A DNA stretch of 64,000 nt from Berberis thunbergii (taxonomy: Eukaryota > Streptophyta > Magnoliopsida > Ranunculales > Berberidaceae): the NCBI GenBank assembly GCA_003290165.1, contig QNQO01000544.1:620001-684000 (forward strand), given 5' to 3'. Shown here in pieces: positions 33,490 through 44,601 of the stretch. The position numbers and the translations under genes were made by a program. The notes under the pieces are model-generated. The model searched no databases. It had not been told where the DNA came from and saw nothing but the letters and a program-made list of their open reading frames with translations. Within the stretch, counting starts at the first letter, position 1. Each line of letters begins with the position of its first letter.

Positions 33490-35860
33490 CAAAGAAGAAA
33501 GTAAAGGAGCATAAGGTCTAGCGGAGGGATCCAAAGAATCGTCAACAGTACCACCTGACAGATGAAGGGCTGTCGGATCACTAGCAGAAACTCTATTTTC
33601 AAGAGGAGGAAGCAATGGATTTTCAGTCGTTAGATCGTCTGGAAGGTCTTCGACCCCATCTTCATCCTCAAAGGTTTAATAAACCAAGTGACGGTATTAA
33701 GACAAGTTAACATCAAGACCCTTGATATAGTCAAGAAGCTCAATCCGTCCATCAACAATTCATTGCCAATCCGTCACCTCCATAATGTGAAGCCTATCTT
33801 TAACAGAAGCAAGTTCATGCCTAGCCGTAACAAGTCAACCCTCAACTGTAGTGAGCATCGCGGAGGTATCTGCCTTGACTTTGTCAAGTGCAGCCGTTAA
33901 TTGCTCAACCGTTTTCTCGACAATGTTGCAGTTGGTAGAATGCTTTATCACGACACATGCAGCCTCGTCATGAATTGCCTTCTCGGCAGACAACTCCTTC
34001 TCCACATCATGTAAGTGTGCATAAACACCGTCTAATTCGGTTCTTAAATATTCGAGCTCAGTCGCAGACCGATCCTGTGCACCCTCCGTTTCGACTAATG
34101 AGGATTGAGCAACCCCGACCGCTTTGATCCTTTCCAAGCATCCTGCTCTTAACGAGTCGGATTAATAAAGGATGTGGGTGAACACCAACAACAACACAAC
34201 AAACTTCCTCTCCAGAGAAACCACCAGGTTATGACTACCTTGATAACCCGAACCCATCACCCCTACGTAGGCAAAATGATTCATCCCATCCATTATATGC
34301 CTAAGGTCATCATCAAGGTGAAGGTCCGGATCCAACACAGGCATCAAAGGCCTCTCCCTGACCGTATGTGTCATTCGTTGATCAATTTACGGGCATCATC
34401 CTACACGTCAAGCCGAGAAAACCAGCGAAAATTTTCTTCTGATTTAACCTGAATTTCTTCAGGGGTAGGTTTCGTCCAACTAATTCGTGAATGAAGAACG
34501 CGGGGATCTGGAAGCACAAAAGACCCACAACCAACAGTCGAGAAGGAAGACGAAATGGTAGGAGTACCATCCCCATCCTCTCGTTGCATAGTAACCACAG
34601 AAGCGGAATGAATGACAGTCCCAACGAGGGTAGAGGAGCCTAGGCAGGACCTCCGCCCCATCATCAACAAGAAAAAAGAGAAAACAAAAAAACTGCGACT
34701 CGAGAACTTGATCATTACCACCAAGCTCCTTAGACTGGACAGCCGCCAGTTGGAACATCTTATCATCAATGGCCCTAGGATTTTCATTAGAGCACTTGGT
34801 AGCGTTAGGACCACCATAAGTAGAGAGGAGCCTCTTTTCGCCATCAACTAGCGGGTGAATGATTTCTTTTTCGCTCCTCTCCAATGCCAACTTCATTTCT
34901 TCAGCTTCTTGTAGGGATAAGTGATCCCCCTCACATGCAGGCTCCCTATCAATAGAACTCGAATAAAAAAAAGCACAACGAGTACAATCAATGAGCCATT
35001 TTCTCTTCGGAACACGATCAAAACTTAGGAACAACAAGCCTCAAAACTTTTCTCTTCTTGGAAGTTGGACCAGTAGCGCCAACGCTAACAAGAGCATTGA
35101 GATCTGTAACATCCGAGCTCACTTTCCCATCAACGACAACATTACCACCATCGACAAGGGCAGCGCGAGCATCAATCTCCATAGCTTGCATCTCAGTTAA
35201 CAGAGCTCGTTCAACTTCATTCATAATATACAAACCACCGCGTTCCACCATGATATTAGAAAGATAGGTGCCCAAAAGAACCACAGGAAGCTACAAAAAA
35301 GCTCGCTGATAATCTACCCTACTTGTTAGGAACTCGAAAAAACCTCACTATTTACCGACCCTGCAAATCCCGTGACCAACCCCTAATGTCATAGATAAGA
35401 TTTCCAAAACACGCGGGAGAACGAAGAAAACAAGTACTCTTGGTCACCAACAAATCGACCACCAAGTGCAAGATTCTAAAAGTCAAAGGAATACTAGAAA
35501 TGAAGGCTCTTGCATATGTGGCATAATAACCTTGGAGCTGGAAATCGAAAATCAGAGTGAAACATACACAGGTAAATGCAATATACCCCTTCTTAAGACG
35601 ATAAGGACTATCGTTCTCATGAGGTAGAATGATCTCAAGGTAAAAAGGCAAAGAGTAGTCAGAACGAATGTTATCCAAAGTCGGCTGAGAAGCCTTCTTG
35701 GGGGAAAAATGAGCTTCGCAGATAACAAGCTGCTCACCATCCAGTAAGTCACTGGCAAACATCCTGAATAGGCAAAAAAATGTGTGCGAAAACATACAGA
35801 TAAAGAAATTGACCAAAACAATCGAACGACCAAAAGTTGCTAACAACATTAATTTCAAAA
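33490..35860 (-). pseudogene. Antisense ORF relic of element A (Transposase_28-like plus coiled coil)
   Basis: Tat-lineage elements can carry an extra ORF antisense to gag-pol, between pol and the 3' LTR. Here the minus strand reads from 35858. There is a segment at 35352-35760 with LPFYLEIILPHENDSPYRLKKGYIAF and a later RAFISSIPLTFRILHLVVDLL, reminiscent of the 'putative gypsy-type transposon' family (Pfam Transposase_28). A heptad-rich, Glu/Ala-rich segment follows at 33835-34137 (ELEYLRTELDGVYAHLHDVEKEL), probably a coiled coil, and then an acidic tail to about 33490. Stops and frame changes break it. The family match is from memory of its pattern, not a search. Confidence 0.45.
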
Positions 35861-35936
35861 CAAAAATAGAATTGGAATACCAACCATCACGAAGTTAGTG
35901 TATACATGAGCGTACCCACTAACTATGGGGAGTAGT

Positions 35937-36500
35937 TGATGATACATCAAAATAGACTGTTATCGAAGCCATACATGTGGCAGAAAACATCCATCACGAG
36001 GATTTGGGATCCCATCTATTGGCTAGCTCATAAAACCCAAGAAGGTTACCTTGACCATAGAGGCCCAAACAAGGCCCATTATAAGAAAACATAATCAAAG
36101 CCCAAATCCAGGCCTGAACAAATCAAAGCCCAAATCAAGCCCGACACAAGTTTTCTCATAAAGAAGAGGAACATTGCGCAAAAAGAACCATGGAGGAAGT
36201 TTCGCATCCACGAATACATTTCCATAAAGGAGGAGACTGTTACGATAAACATCTCTTTCCCTTGTGCCTCACATGCTTAAGTCACGCAAAAAATTAATCA
36301 TGACAATAATAAAAAGTAAAAGGAACATTTGACAAAGGGATGCAACTTTAACTGAGTTTTGTCCAGATTTACTTCATTCTTCAAACAAAGTTTCTAACTT
36401 AAGCATCAGAGTGTCTTCAACCACCAAAAAGGTGGTCGTTGGTAGTTTAACATCTGTTTTGCAGGTCAAACTCACAGAAGGACTAGATTTGGACGCATCA
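35937..36500 (+). repeat. Element A 3' LTR, 564 bp
   Basis: It starts tgatgatacatcaaaat and ends ggacgcatca. It is preceded by a short purine-rich stretch (atggggag) that may be the polypurine tract. It is immediately followed by aaagt, the right copy of the target duplication. It shows the LTR state before the hAT insertion. Confidence 0.9.
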
Positions 36501-36639
36501 AAAGTGTAGTTTCTCTGTCTGTCTTAGATGTTTCGTTTTGTGTATGCATTTTTATCTCATAAACGGTAACCAATAACATTTGAAGTTGCGACTAAGATAG
36601 TCCCATACATTTTAATATCATTCTGAATATGCCTTTAGT

Positions 36640-37765
36640 TGCCTTTAGTTGCCTCGTTCTGTTGAAGTGTCAACTGAGGATCATAAATTGTGAAAGGGTC
36701 CTCTTGGTACTGTGTTGTCGTCCAAGGGTGGAGCGGGCATGTTTTTGAATTAGAGTGAGCTGCACCCTGATGCCCAAGTCGAATTCCTTGACCCATAGTT
36801 AAGTGCGCAAGGCTGGCACTTAGAAGTTGACACACCAGCTGCATTTGAGTGGAAGATCCACATGTGGTTTGAGTGGATGAACGCTCAGGAACCGATATCT
36901 GAGGGGACGATTATAGAGGAGTGTGTCGATAAGGGCTAGAGGCACCTAATCTGGGAATGGCCTTGCTGAATCAATCTACCCTGGCAGGGGCCGAAGTGAA
37001 GTCTGTGCATAATAGAGTGTATGCCATCGAGAGGACTTTTGTCAATTTGCAGAAGTCATATTCTGACGCACTCTATCGAATCGAGTCCTTGAACAAGTAG
37101 GTTGGGGAGTCTGGTGTTGTGACGGATTCTGAGTTTTTGTGCGTCGCGTGGGCTGATTTTGAGGCCAAGATGGAGGCCTCAAAAGCTGATCTGGAATCTT
37201 CCAAGCCTAACTTGGTGTCTGCTGGAGTGCACTCAGGAAGAGTTGAAGCGTGCGCAAGAGGTGGCGGATAGGGCACATGTTGATCTGTGAGCTCAAGCTG
37301 CTGAAAGGGAGCAAGTTGAGTCTGGATGGAATGCCTTATGCCAGAAGCTTGAATCTGAAGTTGTTGATGGCCTTCATCGTGTCTGCAAACCGGAGGATCG
37401 AGCTGATTCTATGTTGGATGAGCTAAATCCACTAAAGCAACAATTGGCAGAGGAACTATCTCAGGCGGTCGCGCTTGCAAGAGTATGGCAGAGTCTAAAG
37501 CTCATGAACAGAAGCGCCAGGCGACTCTATAGACTTTGTCGAGATTGTCAAGGGTGGGCTGAATTTGCTAGAACTAATTGAAAACGAGCACCTTGATCTT
37601 AACCTTGACTTCGATCACTACAAGAAGGTTGCTTATTGGAAGATTGACAAGGAAGAAGCTTCCAATCCAACGCCCTTAATTGCCAATTCGAGACAAGCTT
37701 CTGACGATGCTGACCTATCCTCTGTAATAACTTCTGATGTAATTGGCCCTTTGACCTCTGAATAA
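36640..37765 (+). pseudogene. Antisense ORF remnant of element C
   Basis: The plus strand, antisense to element C, contains a Glu/Leu-rich segment (LNPLKQQLAEELSQAVALARVW near 37420-37490). A terminal open frame at 37565-37765 follows, with LELIENEHLDLNLDFDHYKKVAYWKIDKEEA and an acidic Ser/Asp-rich tail. It occupies the same relative position as the antisense ORF relic of element A and has a similar coiled-coil-then-acidic-tail layout. Many stops interrupt the earlier part. Confidence 0.4.
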
Positions 37766-37944
37766 GAACCTTCCCAACAGCTGTAGTCCTTTAGTTACGA
37801 CGAAAAAAACTTATTAACTAGTGTTTCATATTTGTACTTTTTAGAACTTAGCTGTTGAGTCTTCTCTGCATTGCCATGTTGTTGTATTGGTCTCTAGACA
37901 TATAATTCTCATAGGAGATTCTGGAGTTATTACACGTCAGATTT

Positions 37945-38408
37945 CTTAAACCATCATGATCTGCTCTTTGTGGACTAGGCTGTAGGTTGAACCAGAAATT
38001 GTTGTCATTAGTCTTCCCGAGCCGACTAAACTTTGGTCAAGTTCGGCCACCATTATTTATGGTAGGACAACGGTCCCTGACAATTCATCGTGGTCAGGCT
38101 CGACAAGCTCTAACTAGATTCCCACTTTCTAAGCCATCGTCATCCGCTCTTGGCAAACTAGGTGTTAGAGCGGACCAAAAGTTATTGTCATCGGTCGAAA
38201 CTGACTAAACTTTGGTCAGGTTCGACCACCATTGTCTATGGTAGGACAATGATCCCTGGAAAGCCATCTTGATTAGGCTCCAAGAGCTCTGACTAAACTC
38301 CCACTTTCTAAGCCATTGTCATCCAAACCTGGCGGACTAGACGTTAGAGCAGATAAGAAATTATCATCATCAGTCAAATCTGACTAAACTTTGGTCTTGT
38401 TTGATAAG
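37945..38408. repeat. Tandem array of about 180-bp units in element C
   Basis: The blocks gactaaactttggtca, ggttcgaccaccattgtcta, ggtaggacaa and ccactttctaagccatcgtc recur in the same order. There are two full units and partial ones at each end. It lies just past the end of pol and before the antisense ORF. Confidence 0.8.
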
Positions 38409-38599
38409 CCTGACTTGGGTGTCCTAACTTATGTAGCTCACTAAGTGATCCAACATCGGGACCAGATCAACGGATTTGATATGCAAATCAGATAGTAATA
38501 GATTGATTGAATATTCGACTAGATTTGATGAACAACGATGGAACTTTAGTAAAAGCAAATACATTTTATTGATAATATTTTTTTAAGGTGCTATACATT

Positions 38600-41500
38600 C
38601 CATGGTCGCTTAAGGCTTTCACCTTTCATGTCTTCTAACCAATATGTTCCTGGTTTGTTGATCTTGGTCTTTTTGTAGGGTCCTTCCCAATTCGGGTTTA
38701 GCTTGCATATGCCTAGTTCTTTAGTGTTTTGCTGAGTTTTTCTAAGTACCCAGTCTCTCACTTTGAACTCTCATGGATTGACTTTTTTGTTGTAGTACTA
38801 AGTCATTCTTTGTTGGTAGGCAGTGGGTGCCCTAGCAAGGAGAAGTGGTGGCTGATGCCAAGATTTTCGCCTAGCTTTTCAACCTTTCTACCTTCGAACT
38901 AGGTTCCATTATCACTGACTAGTGTCCTTGGAATATCGAATCTGTAGACAATGGAGGCCCATATGAAATTCTTGATTTGATTTGGCCTATCTTGGACAGG
39001 GGCTCAACTTCAACTCATTTGGTGAAGTAATCCACAGCTACAAGGAGGAACCCGTTCTTGACGTAATCAACGATGGGATCCATCCAGCTTATCTCTATGT
39101 CTGTCACACAGACGTCGTTGGGCTTTTTCTTTTACAGACTCGATTGTTTTTTGAATTCGATGAGCCAGTCAAAAACTCAGCTGTAACTAAGGCCTTCTTG
39201 GCTAGTGTGTCGGCCCTTTCGTTGTCATCTCAAGGACACTGTAGGAGTTCTAACCTTTTGAATACACTCATGGTGTTGATCACTTTTTTTCGATAAGCCA
39301 ACATTTTGGGATATCTGCTGTTGAACTCCCCTTTGTCCCGGTTGACTACTAGGCAAGAGTCACTGTATGCGGTCAGCTCATCTATTCAGATCCCCTTGGC
39401 GAGCTTTAGGCTGAATAAGAAGGCCTCGTATTCTTCTTTATTGTTTGAGGCGGGGAAGCCGAACTTGACTGCTTTTTCTAGGGTGAACCCACCTGGAGAG
39501 TGGAGAGTGACTCCAGTTCTATTTTCATTTACTATGGATGACCCGTCACAGCGTAGAGCCCAACCTTGGTGGTCTGATTTTTGTTCCCTACCGCCAGTAA
39601 GTTCGGCGATGAAGTCCGTCAACGCTTGAGCTTTGATGGTTGTTATTGGGGCGTAGTTGATATCAAACTACCCTAGTTGAACTGACCATTTAACCATCAT
39701 ACCTGATAGTTTTAGCTTGCACAGTACTGTGCGGAGTGGATGTTTGATCATGACCATTGTAGATAGGGCCTGAAAGTAGGGTCGCAATTTCCTGGAGGAG
39801 ATGACCAGCACCAGAGCTAGCTTCTCTAGATCCGGGTAGTTTGCCTCTGCCCTCCATGAAGGTTTTGCTGGCCTTGTATACTGGTTTCTGTACTCATTTA
39901 TCATTTCATACAAGAGCTGAATTGACGGCATGCTTTGAAACGAACAGATACAAGTAAAATGTCTTTCCTGGACTAGTTTCGAAAGTAGTTTCGTACTTCT
40001 CATGTATGCTTTTAGGCTCTGGAAGGCCTGTTCGCACTCTTCATCCCACTTAAAACCTTTGCTTCCTCTTAAAATATTGAAAAAATGGAGGCATTTGTTG
40101 GATGATTTGGAAATAAACATATTGAGTGCCGCCACCATACCAGTCAAGCTCTAAACTTCCCTGACGGTGGTCGAGGACTTCATATCAAGAGAAGCTTGAA
40201 TCTGCTTTGGATCGGATTCTATCCCTCTTCAGTTCACTAAGTAACTTAGGAATTTACCTGACTGAACCCCAAAAGGTGTATTTTTGCGGATTAAGCTTCA
40301 TCTGATACTTGTGGAGCTAATTGAATGCTTCGGCAAGGTCGGCGATGTGATCTGGACTGCGGAGACTTTTGACTAGCATGCTGTCTATGTATACCTCCAT
40401 GGTCTTGTCGATTTGTTCCTTGAATATTCGTTTCACCAGTCATTGATACGTTGCTCTTGCATTTTTTAGGCCGAACGACATCACTCGATAACAGTATATC
40501 CTTCTTTTAGTTATGAAAAAGTTGTTCTCTTGGTCTGGGGGTGCATCTGTATCTTGTAGGCATCCATAAAGCTCAAAAGGTTGTGTCTGAACATGGTGTC
40601 CACGATTTAATCAATGCGGGCGAGTGAAAAGTTGTCTTTCAGACTAGCCTTGTTCAAATTCGTGTAATCTACGTAGACTCTCTACTTCCCATTCTTTTTT
40701 TTACCACTTAGTCTGGGTACTGTGCCTCCTTGATCATATCCGCATTGATTAACCTTTGTACTTCTTCATTTATGATTTGGTTTCACTCGGGGGACATATG
40801 TCTCTTTTTTTGCCTGACTATTTTCCACGCAGGGTCAACTTCCAGTCGTTGTGTGAGTACGAAAGGATCAATCCCCACCATGTCCAGCATCATCCAGGTA
40901 AATATATCTCGATTCCGTCGCAACAACTTGATCAATCGTTCCACTAATTCTTTGCTCAAGCAAGAACCTATTTGGAAGGTTCTGTTGTTATTGGGGATGT
41001 CGAGGTAGATCGTGATAGATTCCTCCTCTGCTGACTAACATTGGGTCTTCCCCTTGGACTAACTGGAGTCTCATCATCTGCGTAGGGAAATTCTTCCTCC
41101 ATCTCCGAACCCGGGCTATTAGATTTTTTAGTCGCAGGCCTGAATTGTAATTGCTAGCTATCAAGACGCTTCAGTGCTGCGTAATAGCATTCTTTGGTTA
41201 CTAATCGGTTTCCTCGTATGGTGCCTACTAACTAATTGGCAGGGTATTTGATGCATTGGTGCAAAGTAGAAACTACCACCTCCATCTGGTGGAGCGAATG
41301 TCTTCCCAAGATGATGTTGTAGGTGGATGGGGCATCAACCACCATGAACTCCTGGAAATGATTTTTTGAAGTTGTGGTTCTCCCCTACTATCGTTAGTTT
41401 AATTTTTCCATCAGGGAAGCATTTCTCTCCGCTGAACCCCACTATGGGGTGACTGGCGGCCATTAGGTTCTCTTCTTTTAGCTACATGTAGCAGAACACA

Positions 41501-42146
41501 TTGAGGAAAAAAACATTCAAGGAACTCCAGGTGTCTACCAAGGATCTCTTCACTTCCCACTTCATTATGAGGACTAAAATAACTAGGGCGTCATTATGTA
41601 CGGACTAGACGCCTTGGAGATCCCTATCCGTGAAAGTCAATTACAGGATCATGTTCTGGACACAAGCGTGTTACTCCTATCGGTCTTCGTAGGCGGATCG
41701 AGTCCGCATCTCGCGAATTGTCTTATTTCTGGACCTGTTGGATTGCTCGCTTCCGAGCTCACTCCGTGAAGGACATATATGATATCAACCGCCTTTTCCT
41801 CAATTTATTTGACGACTTATTTGTTTTCCTTTGCCCGGTCTTTTTTTTTTCTGGGCTCAGGAATTCTTTGAGCTTGCCCTTCTTGATCCAATACCCAATC
41901 TCGCTTATGAGATTCTTGCAGTCCTCAGTGTCGTGGACGTTGTCCTTGTGAAATGAGCATTATTTGCCATTATCGCACCGGGAGGGATTCCCTCGGAGTT
42001 TGGCGGGCCACTTCACATCTCCCCAATTTTTAATGGCATTAAGGACATCGGGCAAGCTGGAGTTGAGGGGGACTGAGGGATTGGAATTTTTCGTAGCTGG
42101 ACGCTTTACCTTGCCTCATGTGGTCAGACTCAGTCTGACTGTCATT
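38600..42146 (-). pseudogene. Element C pol pseudogene (PR, RT, RNase H, INT)
   Basis: Domains read right to left on the minus strand. The protease-linker motif APSTYNIILGR lies near 41300-41340. RT is at about 40150-40600 with YRVMSFGLKNARATYQ, then MEVYIDSMLVKS, where the usual YVDDML has lost its second catalytic Asp. The RT-RNase H connection at 39668-40147 includes FKWDEECEQAFQSLK and LEKLALVLVISSRKLRPYFQA; RNase H at 39386-39622 includes CDGSS and FGFPASNNKEEYEA. The integrase core near 38920-39080 has VAVDYFTK, and the C-terminal end near 38620-38720 has NPNWEGPYK. The integrase N-terminal zinc-binding part seems deleted between SWMDPIVDY-like and VAVDYFTK. There are numerous stops. 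Confidence 0.78.
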
Positions 42147-43134
42147 TCACTTCCTTTTATTTTTGTCATCGTTCTCCTGTTTCTTTCCCTCCTTATTGTC
42201 TTTGGGACCAAAGGGCTTTTTTTCAGTTTCTTTTTCCTTTTTGGCAGCCAATATCTCTTCTAGAGTGATGTATTTTTGGGCGCTCTTCAGCAAATCTGCC
42301 ATGTTAGTAGGAGGCTCCAGGGTAAGGAAGTTGTAGAACCGGTATCTCCTCAGAACCGAGGTGAAGGTTGTGATCGAGGTGTCGTCGATGAGAGTTAACT
42401 CATCATTGAAGTAGGTGACATACTCCTTCAACGTCTCATTTGGTTTCTATCTGAGGCTGAGCTGGTAATGCATGCCCTTCCTATTTGTTGGCTACCGACA
42501 AAGCGAGTGAGGAACATTTTGACCATCATCCAAAAAGAGTCAATAAACTTCGGAAAGAGACTGTGAAACCAGGTCAGCGCTATTTTTTTCATGCTGGTGG
42601 GGAATGTCTGACACATTATTGGTTCAGATCCTTCTTTGAGCGACATCACATGCTGGTAATGGCGTAAGTGATCGAACGAGTCTATTGTCCTGTCATAAAA
42701 CTCTAGCTTTGGCAGGCTGAACTTTTTCGGCAACGGTTCGTTCATGATATGATCCGTCAATGGAGGACAATGAGGTTATACAGTACATCCGAATTTGTGA
42801 CCTCAAGCTGGAGGGGGTTTTGCAAAGCAAGTTTGTCGGCCTTAATCGCCAGGTCCCTATAGTCGCAGCTCCGCCCTTGGTCCACTGAGAGCTAACGAGG
42901 GCATAGTGACTTTCCTGAACGCGTTCTCTGGTATCTTCTAGGGATGGGGCTATTTGCGGTTGTATGTTTTCTTCGGTGGGTGGAGGGTTCTGCTGAGGGA
43001 GTATTTCCACTGCTTTTGCTCTGCACTTGGGCTGTCAGTCGATCCACCCTAAAGTTTGTAGTTGCTGCTGCCGATGTGGGGCTCGAGGTTGTTCTCCTTA
43101 CGGGGCTAGTATAGTCAGATGTGCGCTGGTTCAA
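42147..43134 (-). pseudogene. Element C gag pseudogene
   Basis: The gag N-terminal, low-complexity part is at 42693-43134. The core is at 42428-42760 with DHIMNEPLPKKFSLPKLEFYD, FDHLRHYQHVMSL and MCQTFPTS. The continuation at 42147-42431 has KEYVTYFNDELTLIDD and YITLEEILAAKKEKE. The segments lie in different frames. The closest relative in the window is the gag at 56334-57000. Confidence 0.75.
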
Positions 43135-43263
43135 GCGTTTGAGTGCTCGACGATTTCTCCATTGTTGTGAGATCTCATGGTTACCATCTTTCTGGACTGT
43201 AGTGGAAGGGTGTTACCATTGTTTTCTTAGGAACTTTGTTGTTCCATACGGACGACGCCAAAC

Positions 43264-43916
43264 TAACGGTGTCAAATCATGTTCTCCTTGACCTTGACCT
43301 GCACAAGAAACACACATGAGTTAAAGACCACCGTTGTGGCGGCCGATGACACTCTAATGCTTAATTCATACAAGGCTTGAGAAATGTGTAATGTTGTAAA
43401 TTGGGGGTTATGTAGCGTACCTTTGTTCCACAACTTTTTGGCATATTTATCATGCGAGAGTCATTGTTCTGTTAGGCCTTTGGTGGAATAGTTTAGGGAA
43501 AATATCTTACTAGAGACCATTTCTTTTTTGGGTCGTCCATGTATGAGTGTTTTCATACACGACTTGTGTTCCGAGATCTGATGGAGATTCTTCCCTTGTA
43601 GAGTGTTATCAATATACGGCTTATACTTCGATATTTGATTCCTAATAGGAGTCAATGTATTGTTGACTTGTCTGTCTTAAGTCAAACTCCTAGATACTTG
43701 CCATATTAGGTCTTACGGGTATTTGGCTTGATCGTGCAACGTATGGGGTTAATGCGGACCGCAAATTGGGTCTAACCTCCTAGACCCTGCCTCGGTGGGC
43801 TTGGAGTTATATGGGCTTCGTTAGATTAGGCGCGCAATTAGGCCCGCTTGCTCTGTTGTCAAAATCATCATGACATGTGTATGATGAGGATTATTGGACG
43901 GTTTGGTGTATCATCA
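43264..43916 (-). repeat. Element C 5' LTR, about 653 bp
   Basis: On the minus strand it starts tgatgatacacc at 43916 and ends just before the primer-binding motif. It shares the internal landmarks gtgtcatcg, gccaccacaacggtggtc and caggtcaaggtcaagg with the LTR at 55196-55860 and has a similar length. No partner LTR was found. Confidence 0.7.
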
Positions 43917-44296
43917 AATATCATTCTTTTCGATTTTTTTTTTGAAATTTAGAAGGTGGGTGGTTCAGAAATCCAATGGGGACCAATAGCCTCCCAAGTT
44001 ATAAAAGAAACCCCATTTCTTCTTCTTTTTTCCGCCTCTTCCCCTTCCTGCGCATCCTTATCTTCTTCTCCAGTGAAAAGTTTGATCTATGACCGAGTGT
44101 GGCAGTAACTCCCACTGGCCAAAACTTCTTCATTTGTCTTCCTTTTCTCTCCCTTCTCATTCCCATCGCAGAGAGAAAAAGAGCTTAATCAGAGTTGTCT
44201 CCAGTTGTCCGATCAGCATAGCTATGATCCCTTCTTCCGGTGGCGTTTGTGCAGACATCGAGAGCTTGTAACCCAGCATGCAGAAGGGGTTGGGGT

Positions 44297-44540
44297 TGAT
44301 AGTAACGTGTGTTAATGTGTTAATAAGCCCCTAGTCTCCCGGGAAGTCCTATTCCTTTGGGAAGATAAGGATTAGTTTTGTTATTCAACTAGATTACTAT
44401 GCTGTAGGCGTAAGTATCGTAGGTCAGTTAGTGTTTTGGGTCTCTTTTGTAATGGCTATAAAAGCCACCAGTTTAAGTCAGTTCTAAATACATTTTTCCT
44501 TACTATTTCTTTGTGTGATTAATATCTTTGATTACCAACA
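44297..44540 (+). repeat. Copia 5' LTR, 244 bp
   Basis: It begins tgatagtaac and ends ttaccaaca. It contains a TATA box (tataaaag) at 44457-44464, the likely start of the genomic transcript a short way downstream. Confidence 0.93.
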
Positions 44541-44544
44541 GATT

Positions 44545-44557
44545 TGGTATCAGAGCC
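44545..44557 (+). promoter_or_regulatory. Copia primer-binding site
   Basis: tggtatcagagcc is complementary to the 3' end of initiator methionine tRNA, the usual primer for plant Copia elements. It lies four bases after the 5' LTR. Confidence 0.9.
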
Positions 44558-44601
44558 AGGAGCAAACACGAGAGTTTGTGAGTAAACACAAAGAGATTGA
44601 A

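Larger units (their letters stand above)
24867..36500 (+). mobile_element. Element A: complete non-autonomous Ty3/Gypsy (Tat/Retand-like) LTR retrotransposon with nested insertions
   Basis: The LTRs are at 24867-27281 (interrupted by a hAT element) and 35937-36500. Both start tgatgatacatca and end in CA. The 5-bp target duplication aaagt lies at 24862-24866 and 36501-36505. A Tat-type primer-binding region (tttggcgtcgtccgtggg) directly follows the 5' LTR. Internally there is a gag pseudogene interrupted by a solo LTR, no pol that I can find, a 70-bp tandem array, and an antisense ORF relic ending just inside the 3' LTR. The LTRs differ by roughly 11-12% over their first 110 bp, so the insertion is old. 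Without pol it must have moved with proteins supplied by a relative. Confidence 0.85.
36506..43916 (-). mobile_element. Element C: Ty3/Gypsy (Tat-like), minus strand, left end missing
   Basis: Reading right to left: 5' LTR 43264-43916, primer-binding region 43246-43263, gag, protease, RT, RNase H, integrase, the end of pol near 38600, a tandem array of about 180-bp units (37945-38408), and an antisense ORF remnant on the plus strand (about 36640-37765). No 3' LTR was found between 36506 and 36640, so the element stops at or near the insertion point of element A. This is the only Gypsy copy here with a recognisable pol, but it is full of stops. Confidence 0.8.
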
